From NCBI RefSeq assembly GCF_040436345.1, contig NC_133218.1, forward strand, positions 5,768,484 to 5,832,483: DNA of 64,000 bases. Reading direction: 5' to 3'. Positions 34,531 through 49,419 of this stretch are shown in pieces. The stretch comes from Pagrus major. Lineage: Eukaryota; Chordata; Actinopteri; Spariformes; Sparidae. The translations under genes were made by a program, and so were the position numbers. Below the pieces are notes generated by a model that made no database searches, had not been told where the DNA came from, and saw only the letters and a program-made list of their open reading frames with translations. Every line of letters begins with the position of its first letter. The first letter of the stretch is position 1.

Positions 34531-35638
34531 CACTAATATATCTGCCGTTCAACAGCCTGTCATGGTGATTTGTTTTTGTCCTCGCGTTTTAGTCATTCTC
34601 CAGGCGTGTTTTACAACAGAAAAGTGTTTGTCAATGGATGACTTCTGTTTGTGTTCCACTACAACGTTGCATGCAGTGCACCACAGTTTAGCCCTGGGTC
34701 ACGAGAGGCCCCAGAAGTTTCCTCTAACTCTTAAAATAATGTGCTGGGGTGGCCTGCGGAGATTATCTTGTCCTGGGCACGAGCAAGACAATCCTCAGCC
34801 CTAAAACCCACTTTTGTGAAGAACATCAGGGAATTGTCTTACATGGTTGTTGCGTTGTCGGTAAATGTGAGTTGTTTGTATCATGTCTACATTTCCATAA
34901 ACCAGAAACAAGGAAGTGAGTTTGGTGACGTACATGTAGGGTTCAGCGTTTTGCACAGGGGACTGTTATGACTGATGATGTCACGGTACCTGGTTGAATT
35001 TGCACTTAAGTTTCGTGAACATATTCAAATTCACAAAGTAATCATGTCTTTTGCTGCACCAGTCACACATCATATTCATAGATATGGAATTCCAGTCAAT
35101 CAGCATTGCAGGTCTTTGGGCTCGTACCAAAATAAAACACCAAAACCTCGTCCTCAGATCCTCATAGAACTGGGTCTGGTTTTGGTAAAGGCCAAGGTTG
35201 TAGGGCATGATATTTGTGCGTTTGTTTACTTTCACAGTATTGTATTTTGTTTAGACTTCCATCGGGGGGAACAGTATCTAAGAAAACGAGGAAGGAAATG
35301 GGATGAAAACAAAGGAAGAGGAAGGGAACCCAGTGCGATGGAGTCTGTCCCTCACTGATCCTGGTTCAGCCGGAGTCATGCGGACAGTGGCGCCACCGCT
35401 GCAACTAATGGCTGTGGTCGTTCACAGAAGACCTTTTATTTATTTATTTTAAATTAAAGCACAAACAAGCAAACAAAATCATGAATGGAGGGAGAATTGA
35501 TGTGGCGTGTTTCCGTTGTTATCCGAATTTAGAAACAGCCACTGACACTGACTGAGGTCCAGGCCTCGGAGGAATACTCATGTGAACGTTTACAGCTCAC
35601 TGGGTGCATCACGTCGCTACATCCTCCTCCTTCTTTTA

Positions 35639-35815
35639 AGTATTTTTGGGCATCTTATGAATTTGTTAGACTGATTACAGCAGGGGAAGGTCAGGAAAGG
35701 AGAAGACAGAGACAGTGGAGAGATCATATGCAAAAAAGGTCTGCAGCCGGATTCAAACTGGGATGTTGTGGTTCATGGTCAGCACCTTAACCCAAGGACA
35801 GCAGGGTGCCACTGT
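35639..35815 (-). mobile_element. Degenerate tRNA-derived SINE
   Basis: On the minus strand the right end reads 'ggttaaggtgctgaccatgaacc' and then 'cagtttgaatccggctg', close to a Pol III B box (GGTTCGANTCC). The body, with 'atgatctctccactgtctctgtcttctcctttcctgaccttcccctgctgtaatc'-type sequence, matches the layout of a widespread fish SINE I know. The A box is eroded, so it is not expected to be active. Confidence 0.5.
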
Positions 35816-37261
35816 TGTTAGCTTTGTGATTTGTGATTGTTAGTAAAAAAAAAAAATAGTGTGTGTTGGGCAAACAGGCCACTCTGAAATAAATAATCAT
35901 ATGAATAACAGACAAAATGCTGCTTTTCACAGTGACTGTGTTTCTGGCATGCCACTTTTCTTTCATGCCGCAGTTTTGTTGTCTTGAAATGCTTACAAAT
36001 GTTGCTTATATTTCATAAAAGCATTTTTCCTAATTGTTGTTTTTCTTCATATTGCAACCTACAAAAGTCTTCTTCTGTGTTCTTCTGTGGTTGACTCTGT
36101 CCTGTTTGTTTTAAAATTGGATTTGAGTATACATAGTTATATTGTACATTTTGTCTGTATTTAGTCATTAGTTATTTCATAATGTCGCGTTTTTTAATTT
36201 TCATGTCGCACACTTTGAGTCTCCATAGAAATCACTGTTTAAACACCAAACTTTTGACTAGTCACCTTGTTTCCACGTGGACTTCTTTAGATTTAGCTTA
36301 AAGTAAGTGTGATTTTGTTAAGGTACCACTTTTGACACAGAGAGGAGATATTAAGGTGAAAAGTACAGAAAAGCAGGACTCTAGATGTGATATACAGTAC
36401 AAAGACGTTTTAGTGTCACAAGACTTAATGGACACGGTGTGAGCAAGTCATCACAAACTTATACACATTCCTGCACGTACCGTGAATTATTTATGATCGA
36501 TTTGGCTCCAAAGCAGCTAGTTTGTCCTTGAAACACCATCATATATCCACAAATGAAGCACTTTATTCATCTCAATTCTCACCGTCTCTCTAATCAGTGG
36601 ACTATTTCATCATAAGATACCAGATGCATGGGGATGCTGCTGCCATCACAATACACAACGTTTATGCCTTCAAGTTCCTGACCTTCCCAGTGAGGGTTTG
36701 GCAGACAGCAGTGAGTAATTTAATATGGACGAGCTAACAAGGCTAAACTGAGATTGATGACTACAACAAACCTTGTAATCCTCGGGATGTTTTCAGTCGT
36801 GATGTTCATGATTTTCCCGTTAGAGTCCAGCCCCAAATCATGATGTTATTTTTGTGGCACGGCTGCCTGCGCTGTGGATATATTTATATGTGACATTTTT
36901 GCATTAAAATGTCAACATCTAGACGTTTGTTGTAGCAGAGAGTTGTGCACTTACATCATCCCACATGATCCCAACAATGTTCAAACCCAGAAAAAAAACA
37001 TATTTTTACTTAAGGTAACAGTGTGTTTCATCTGGTCGCCTGTCGCTACAGCATCCAGGGAAACACCAGATGATTCATCAAAGATTGAGGCAGAAAGTTG
37101 GTGACCATGACTTAACTTAACGGGAATACAATTTCATAACATTACCTCGTCTGTGAACATTTCTGCCTGAGTCAGATCAGATAGATTTTCACTAGCAATG
37201 GTGGTGGTTTCACAATGAAGACAACAACTCCTATGATCCCGCACTACTTCATGACATCATC

Positions 37262-37605
37262 AAACCATCCATCCATCTTCTTCCACTTATCCAGGGTCAG
37301 GTTGTGGTGGCGGCAGGCTAATAAGAGTATTCCAGATGTCCCTCTCCCCAGCAATGCTTTCCAGCTCCTCCTGGGGATCCTCCAAAGGGAGGTGCCCAGG
37401 AGGCATGAAGGCACTCCGAGCTCCCTCTAGATGTCTGAGCTCCTCACCCTATCTCTAAGGCTGAGCCCAGCCACCCTACGGAGGAAACTCACTCTGTGAT
37501 CTGTGATCTCATTCTTTCTGTCAGTACCCAAAGCTCATGTCCATAGGTAAGGGTTGGAACGTAGATCGACTGGAAAATCAAAAGCTTCGCCTTCTGGTCA
37601 GATTA
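37262..37605 (-). mobile_element. Non-LTR retrotransposon (LINE) 3' fragment
   Basis: The plus strand starts with CCATCCATCC, the complement of the GGATGGATGG tail of a fish LINE family. It continues with diagnostic phrases 'cttatccagggtcag', 'gctcctcaccctatctctaaggctgagcccagccaccctacggaggaaactca', 'cccaaagctcatgtccataggtaagggt.ggaacgtagatcgactgg'. I associate these with Rex1/Expander-like LINE 3' ends; the exact family is from memory. It is a 5'-truncated, dead copy. Confidence 0.7.
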
Positions 37606-37869
37606 CTTGTGTACACTTATGATCATGATTTTTTGACATGTATCCCCATGTCATCATTAGATACCAGTAATCAAACATCCATTCATTACACTGAAAATAC
37701 ATAACAATGCCACTCAAGTGCTGCAATTGTGTGTTATGCTAGTCGCGCTAATGTAGCATCGAGCTGCTAGTCTAAAGCAGAGAAGAGGAGCAGCTACAGA
37801 CTGCAGACTAGTAAACTCACTTCTTTATAACGCCACATCTCCAGATTCAAACTTGTAGTCTTCAGCACA

Positions 37870-38010
37870 CCTGACACTGACTGAAGTGACATCACTCAAG
37901 GCACTTTATCAGATTTCAAACAGCCCCCTGTTTATCCACAAAAGGCTTTACACAACTTTTGTCCACATATATTCAGAAGTAGCTCTCCAAGACCTGAGTT
38001 TCCCTTTAAA
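37870..38010. repeat. Partial copy of the 14123 MITE family
   Basis: It shares 'actgaagtgacatcactcaaggcactttatcagatt', 'aaaaggctttacacaactttt' and 'agctctccaagacctgagtttccctttaaaac' with the right half of 14123-14529. A further fragment with the same ending is at 38345-38465. Confidence 0.6.
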
Positions 38011-38963
38011 ACTGCTCAATAGGTTTGTGGAAGTCGCCCTAAGAAGCTGTTAGCAGGGGATTGGACGAACCATCTGTCTTCCACCGTCTATCACGGGCTT
38101 ACTTCAACCAATCAGAGCAACAGAAGGAGAGCGCTGCTAACACAGTCAGGAGAAGAGCGAAAATATTATTTCCACTGATAAAAGCCATTCCTGCTGTTCT
38201 TTGCTCTTCTTTCTGGGAATATACTCACCAGTGGAGATACAACTGATGGTATAGCAGCTACGCTAACGTCTTGAGGAGTCTCCATTGTTGCTTTTTAAAG
38301 CCAACACCACACTGGATCTGCAAGATTACATTATGACATGATCTCATAAATCCAGCTGCCTTTCAAGGTGACTCTGAAGCCACAGAAGGCTTTTGACAAC
38401 TTTGTTCACATATTTAATAGACCTCTTCATGTGTAATATCAGTGAAATTTCCCTTTAAAACTACTCATTTGGTTTCACAGTTAGTGTTTTGGGAATAAGA
38501 AAATTACATTTTGCCAACTTAAAGTGAGTTTAATATAAACACTGGACTCTCGACAACGTGTTGCCTTAGTGATGGTAACACTTTGGCAGCAGAGCTACAT
38601 TTTAACTACAATATAAAAGTGCACATTATTATTTTTAATTTATGTGACAGGCAGACAACAGGGTAAATCTCTTTCAGGGAGGTGTTTCTGTGCAGACACA
38701 TTATTCATCATTAAATAGCTCATGTTTTAAAAGCAGCACATGACTCAAGAGCATCCCCTAGTTTTATGAACTGCTCTGGTATCTTAAATTAATCTGCTAA
38801 CAGCTTTGGTACATTGACAGATAAGACATTACGTGTATGGTTTGATTGATTCATCATGTCTGTCTTCAGTCTGGTGCTGGTGACAAACAGCAGCAGATGT
38901 GAAACGTAGGTGACAATCTCTGAGGAGGGTGGACTATTTGCCACCAAGTCTGAAGCTCAAGAT

Positions 38964-38964
<1 letters not shown>

Positions 38965-39003
<39 letters not shown>
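38965..39003. repeat. (CA)n microsatellite
   Basis: About 19 CA units. Confidence 0.95.
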
Positions 39004-39005
<2 letters not shown>

Positions 39006-39839
39006 AGGAGTCAAATGCAGCAGGAATTCTTGACAGCTTCCTTTTAAGGTCATGGTGGGAGCTGTGAACGCTGCCAGGCCGATGTCGTCTTTAAGCTAAA
39101 TGATGATGCTGGAAATAGTGATGCTCATTTTCTATTAGCAAGAGAAAGCATGTAGATCATACATTAAAGATTCAAATGAGTGTTTTGTACTAAAACCAGA
39201 CGGTCCTTCACTGCAACCCAAACTGTGAGGAGTGTTTGGGTCTGTGTAGTTTGAGTCAAAACAAGGTGGAAACAGAGATTATAAACTCGAAGCCGACTAC
39301 ACCCACAGCTCCACCAAACACACTCAAAGAGCTCTGACTCTGTTTACACAGTGGAGGCTTAATGTTCAAGGGAACACACTCTGCATCGTATATAATTGGT
39401 TGTGATTCTCTCTCTTAACTTCAAAGACAGGGAGGGCTGCGGTTCAAGGGTCAAAGGCTCGCCTGTTGCCCAAATGCCCCCCAATTTCCTGTTTTGTCTG
39501 GCGCTGTGAGCGTAAAGGGATCTAAAATGTGAAGGCCATGTTCTGCTCGAGCCCATGAGACAAAAGGCTCCACTTCCCTCCTGTTCTCTATCTCTTGCAG
39601 AGTTTTTGAAGATTTTTCAGGTATCTGTACTTTACTTGAGTATTTTGACGTTTCCACGCTACGATTGAACACAATTATCTGTTCTGTTTCCTCCTTACAT
39701 TTTCAAAACAGGCTTGTTACTTTAGTTTGATGCATTTGAGAGGAATTATGGATTATTTTTATTTTGCCTCATCGCACGCCGCCTTCCCAACATCACAAGG
39801 CTTATTTTAACCTGTCAGTGCACATCATGCACGGCAGAT

Positions 39840-40110
39840 GTAGCGGGATGAAATGACGTAACAAGATGGAAACAGACAGAGAGGGAGACTGGAATGGTGA
39901 GAAAAGGCGTGTTAGTGTCTCCTATCTGCAGAGACCCTGCAGCCCTCTGCCTGGATCTTCTTATTTTCTCACTTTGTTGCTGCTCGGGACACTTTACCAA
40001 CCCAGAATGTGGCTATTTGACGACCTGGAATGAGAGTCAACAACCAACTTTCCTTGTGGTGTCTTTCGGAACAGCTGGGACAAATCCTACCGATTCTACC
40101 TTTAAGTTTA
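39840..40110. repeat. Dispersed repeat, longer relative of the 20167 MITE
   Basis: It shares 'aacagacagagagggaga' and 'gagaaaaggc' with 1790-1912, and 'gacgacctggaatgagagtcaacaaccaac' and the terminal 'ctacctttaag' with 20167-20311. Partial AGTAC-family repeats flank it on both sides (39600-39690, 40215-40330). Confidence 0.6.
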
Positions 40111-42690
40111 ATTGTCTTTGAATTATATTAATGTGACGTGAGCTTCAGTTAGCTTTGCACAGAAATGAACGGTAGAAATGTCCTTCAGGGGGAAACTTTT
40201 TACTTTGATGCTCTGAGTACATTTCAGAGCCTGTACTTTATTACTTTTACTTGAGTAAAGAAGTAGAATCAGTACGTAATTCTTTTTTTGCACGAGTATC
40301 ACAAGCATGTGTATACTTCTGCCACCTCTGACCTCTAATGAGCATTTATTTTACTCTTAAACAGTAAGAACAGTGGGTTTTTGTAGGTTATAGCATGTAA
40401 AGCTGCACACAAAAGCCTGGAAAATGGAATGCAGCCTCAACTCCCTCATTTCATCTTGTCAGGATGAACCGTTTTTTACTGCCATGGTAAACAAGAACCT
40501 CTCTCTCCCACTCCTTTCTTTTCTCTCCGTCTTAAATCAGCAGTCAGGACAGGTCCTCTCGCATGCAGCACGCTATCTTAAGAGATACTTCTCTATTTTG
40601 TGCTGCACCCCAAAGTAAGAGCAGAGACAATTTCATGTTTGGGAACATTGGCACATGAAAAAACAATCATGTGTTCTTTTTTGGTTGAGATAAACACATG
40701 AAACATCCTCATTTCTGCACATCTTCCTCCAGAAAACAGAGTGCATATGTGAGTTTTTGAGGGGGTGGGGTAACGTGCAAGCGAGTGTCCCCAGCGCTAA
40801 ATTACACTGCAGCATGGTCCCTCTCAAAGCCCACATCTGGGATTGGCCTTGACAACTGGATGCCGTGCTGCTCTAATTTTGGTTACTTTGTTTATAACCC
40901 TATAATAGAGACAGTATAGGACCACAGGGCTGGAATGAAGGAGGGCAAAGTAAAAGCAGTCATTTTGTAGGAGCTTGTGGGGATAAAGACATTTCAGGAA
41001 AAGTAAAAAGACTTGTTTGAATTCCTGCATGTATTAGATTAAGAAAAACTTTGTAGCTTCGGCGCTGGTTTGTTTCTTTTTTAACAGGATTCACACCATC
41101 GCAGAGATTCTCCTTCAAACCAGAAGCCTGCAGGTCGTAGCTTGTTGAGTTGGGTAAGCATGAATGTAATAATAATGAGAAATCTGTAATTATATCGGGA
41201 GCAGATCTGGGCTTAGCCAGCCCACTCACTCTCTTTGGAGTCTGAGCATGAACATAATCACTGAATACACTTTGTCAACACTGGATAGACAGTATAAAGT
41301 CACTTAGAAGACTTGAAAATAAACAACAGTTCCCCCCCGAGGACAAGGCTCAACTCACCGGATGGAAACACAAATGTTGAATGTAGCTGCGGTCGACGTT
41401 TCTTCGGTATCATGGGATTAAACTGTCATCTAAACGCTGATTTGTCATATCTGATAATAAAGATCTAATCCCAAATATGTGAGCAGATTTAAGAGCCATT
41501 GAGGAAGGACAGGTGATGATGTGTGAAGCTCTGCAGCCTGAACTTTAATGCGACGTTCATCTTAATTAACGTGTCCACATCTCATATTTAAAAACAACCT
41601 GTTTGCTTTCTGAAACCTGGAGCTGCCAAGGAGGCTGCAGTGCTCACATCTGCAGGGCTCATGGGAATTCATTTTAGATTCAAATACTGGCCAGAAAATG
41701 AAATCAGGTTCCTTTAAAAGACTAAATTATGTGTTATTTTTGTGGTCTTACAGTATCTTACAGTTAATCAAAGCATGTCACTGTCCAGTTATAACCACAA
41801 ATTTCCAGATTTGGTGACTTTTTGTTCTCAGATAAATTAAAGGACTACATGACTGGATCAACAACACCCTCCCAACACACTGTATCAACAGAAAATGAAT
41901 AAAAATACAAATTTTTCAAGCAAAATAATTAGATTTTGGGTTTTTCATAGATATGAAAAAATAATTGACACATTAATTGATTATGAATATATTGGTTTGT
42001 TGCAGCTCTAAAATGGTTAAAATATGAAAAAACCTTGATAGTCTTTTAAGATGTCATATAGCTTTTCACTGCTAAAAGCTCTGAGCGTACAATCCTGACT
42101 TCATTAATCGTGTAATGTCACGTGTTATTAGAGTAAAAATTAAAATGCAGTAATACAGTTTGTGTTTTTATTTCACATTCGTGCTGATTGCCATGAAACA
42201 AATCTGGCAATTGGTGCCCATGTATTCTCAATTAAATGTTCATGCTGTCATACAAATGTCAGGACCGTTATTACTTCCAATGAATTTTTTCATTTCTATG
42301 AATGAGTGGACTGTCAGAATATTGCCCAATGAAAACGATGGCCAGAAGACATGATTAGTTGCACATGAATATGGAGGAACAACAAAAGTAAAAATAATTC
42401 AAAGTTTTAGAAAACAAAATATGAATTAAGATACTGAAAAACAGGAATGAACTCAGCATTATATAGGAGGCTACAAGTCTAAACTTTTCTATGAGAATTA
42501 CATTATAACCACTTACACAATGTCAGAGAACTTTTCAGGTGGACCCAGCCAATTTAATTCATTCAGCCTTCTCGGATAATGGAAAATAATTACTTTAAGT
42601 CATGACTGAAGGCATAACACAACAGGCACACTGAGGATTTCTCACAACAACAAAAATAAAACCTCTTGAAGAACATATAATGATCAAACT

Positions 42691-42696
42691 TTTATT
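42691..42696 (-). terminator. tmem208: Poly(A) signal of tmem208
   Basis: TTTATT on the plus strand is AATAAA on the minus strand, 529 bases after the tmem208 stop codon. Cleavage is expected at about 42670-42680. A second candidate lies near 42789, so the exact end is inferred. Confidence 0.55.
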
Positions 42697-43224
42697 GCAA
42701 AACTTGTTGAGATAAGACTGAACAGCTTTCGAACAAAATATCTCGGCTCTGTAATGAAGGCTTGCCGATGAATTCTGTTACATTTTTGAACAATAAAATT
42801 AAATAAAAGGAAAAGACGTGGCATGACAGAAAGCAGCTCTGACAGAGTAAATTCAGCCGGCTGTGGTTTTGACTCACTTTGTCATTGTATAGGAGGGTCG
42901 TTCCCACGAGAATATCTGATGGAGATCTGCAGTGTGATGGGATTGTGCAACAGTAAAACTCTCAAATCTCTGCATGAGGACAAATGATATTTGGACCGTG
43001 ACATTATCTAAATAGGGAAGATTTCATTTCATAATTTAGGGAGAAGATTTGATTACAGGAGAAAGCAGAAAGAAAACAAACATGGAAAACAAGATCCCAC
43101 AGTATCAGATTCGGATCGACTTTAACTCAATAACAAAATTTCTTCCTAAATAACTTACGAGTCCCTCACTATCTGTATATTAGATTCTGTGTATAAAAAA
43201 TACTGCTCCATCTGCTCCGCAGCA

Positions 43225-47390
<4,166 letters not shown>

Positions 47391-47984
47391 CGGCTCTCTG
47401 ACCCGCTGCTGTTGATCTCTTCCACTGCCTCTTCTTTGACATCGACCTGTGACCCGCCGTCGCTCCTCTCCGTTTGTTGTATCACAGCATCAAAAATCAA
47501 ACTCTAAAGTCTATCAGCGGTGGAATTACTTGTAACACATCAGCATTTGAGTTTTCTGAGGGTCAACATATCCGGCGCATGAATGTGTCGTCATCAACTC
47601 CTCATCCTCAAGTGTAGTGACAGATGGGGAAGCTTGGTGCCAGGGCGCCATCTGCTGGTCATTTCTAATACACCTTTATTAGGCAAAGTGATGGACACAA
47701 TCTTTAGTTTTAGTTTCTAATAAAACAGACAGTTCTTACCCAAAACTTAGCAAAGACACTGCACCTATAAGATTAATATTATTCTGAATAAAAACACTTT
47801 CTGACTTAGTTTCTACATGAAGTGATATAAGGCTACAAAGAAGGTATTTTTTTTAAACAGTAAAAATGATCTAATTTCATCACCTTAAATGTGAATATTT
47901 TCTGGTTTCTTTACTCTTATATGAGAGTAGACTGAACATCTTTGGATTGTGGATGAAGCAAGATGTTTAGGGACATCAACTTCA

Positions 47985-48310
47985 ATATGAAAAGTAACTA
48001 ATTACATTTAGTCAAGTACTGTACTTAAATACATTTCTTTGATATTTTCTGCAACGTTTATGCTTCCACTCGACTACCTTTGGAGGCAAGTATTTTACTT
48101 TTAACTTCACTAAATGTATTTGATAACTGTAGTCACATTTATTTTGCAGATTCCATGCTGAATACCTTCAAACCATTGTATACAGTCCATACAGATATAT
48201 AAATATATGTATAATTTACTTTTACTTGCACTTTTGATACTTAACTCACTTTTTAAACTCAAGTATATTTTTTACCAGAAACTTCAAGACTTTTACTCAA
48301 GTGCTACACT
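47985..48310. repeat. Teleost dispersed repeat (AGTAC family)
   Basis: 'attacatttagtcaagtactgtacttaaatacatttc', 'tttgataactgtagtcacatttattttgcagattccatgctgaat' and 'acttttgatacttaactcac'. Confidence 0.65.
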
Positions 48311-48575
48311 TGACATTCACTTTAATATTGTAACACCATATCTTTATTTTTTGTGTGCATGTAAGTATGAGTTTTGGGGACTTTTTTACAACACTGGTCA
48401 TCTGAGGCTTTGGGAAAAACTAATCAACATTTTTCGCCATTTTCTGACATTTTTTAGACCAAACAACTCATCGATTAATAGAGAAAAAGATCTAAATATT
48501 AATCGACAATTGAAATAATCACTAGTTGCCACCTTCAAAAGACTATGAACTACTGTTTGCTTGGTCTTTTATCAT

Positions 48576-48902
48576 TTAAAGTGGCAATATGTCGTTTTGG
48601 GGAAGAAATTCATTCAGTGATTTTTTTTATGCCTCTTTGTTTTCATGACTGAATAAACAAACTGACCTTCAAGGACAACACAGTTTCATACTGTTTGACT
48701 TGGTTTATATGTGGCGGACCCTGCCACTTTTCTAGCTTCAAACAGTGTTCTGGGGACCTTATTTTCCTCTGAGAACAGCTCGTTTATTCACTTATGGAAA
48801 AGATATGTATTTAGAGTTTTTATTATTACCTTATTAGTATTGTAAATATTACATTTCTGAGTTTGAATTTCTTCTCCAAAACTACATAGTGCTTCTTTAA
48901 GT
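48576..48902 (+). mobile_element. MITE, GGGGCACTATGTAGTTTTGG family, copy 3
   Basis: 'tttaaagtggcaatatgtcgttttggggaag' to 'cttctccaaaactacatagtgcttctttaag', with the same interior as copy 2. Copies 2 and 3 are much closer to each other than either is to copy 1. Confidence 0.85.
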
Positions 48903-49304
48903 ATAGCAGAAATCCCCTTAAATTGACCTTTTGACTTTAGTCAGTGTGTGAGACCTGTGAGTATTTATAAAGGGTCTGATTAAATTAAAAGAAAGAAAAT
49001 AATATTATAAACAATCAGTACTACTGACTAATTACACTTTGAACAGGGTAGTAATGAGGTGGGGGCGCCATTTTCATGTTTTCCCCCTCCATACTGTTTT
49101 TGACTCTCTCGGCCGCCGTAGCTTGAGCAGCAGCAGAAGCACTCAGACGCTTTCCAAACAACAACACGGGAGGCTGCTCCTCTGCTCCTCTGCTCCTATC
49201 TTCGTATCGGTCAGCAGGCTTCCGCTTGCTTAATACTAGCTAATCAAATGATAGTACAGTTAAGGAGTGAATCTAATTTTTAAACTGACAGTTTGAGCCA
49301 CAAA

Positions 49305-49419
49305 ATGGACTATCTGCTGCAGGTGAAAATAGGCGCTCTGATCGGCTTATTGCTTTTAACTTTGATTTTCGGTTTCATCCCTGCTCGAGTCAAATGGTTC
49401 AGAGGCACAACCGGGACAG
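49305..49419 (+). CDS. slc39a1: slc39a1 coding exon 1
   Basis: Residues 1-38 plus one base of E39. The ATG context is CAAAATGG (A at -3, G at +4), which is strong. The donor is GGGACAG|GTAAGAG. A possible acceptor at 49289-49290 (ACTGACAG) suggests that the 5' UTR is spliced, but this is not certain. Confidence 0.93.

Larger units (their letters stand above)
24131..42690. other. Intergenic region between smad6 and tmem208 (18.5 kb)
   Basis: No gene can be supported here. All longer open frames fall in microsatellites or dispersed repeats, or lack splice and homology support. Dated items inside it are listed separately. Low-repeat stretches (31090-31440, 33340-33680, 36590-36800) are the likeliest places for smad6 regulatory elements. 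The stretches 26000-27200, 34980-35600, 38480-39350 and 40400-42650 show nothing I can name. Confidence 0.7.
47391..49304. promoter_or_regulatory. Divergent promoter region between tmem208 and slc39a1
   Basis: The two start codons face away from each other across 1.9 kb. The tmem208 side is GC-richer to about 47480. The slc39a1 side has a CpG-containing segment at 49050-49240 with GGGGGCGCCATTTTC, a YY1/initiator-like word common at TSSs, and probably a 5' UTR exon. In between are an AGTAC-family repeat (47985-48310), a TCGATTAATC repeat (48418-48531) and a MITE (48576-48902), so this is not a compact bidirectional promoter. Confidence 0.55.

Noticed and set aside
34511-35358. Three consecutive plus-strand frames of 76-127 codons
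   Set aside because: They differ in frame, have no plausible splice sites linking them and no protein family I recognise.
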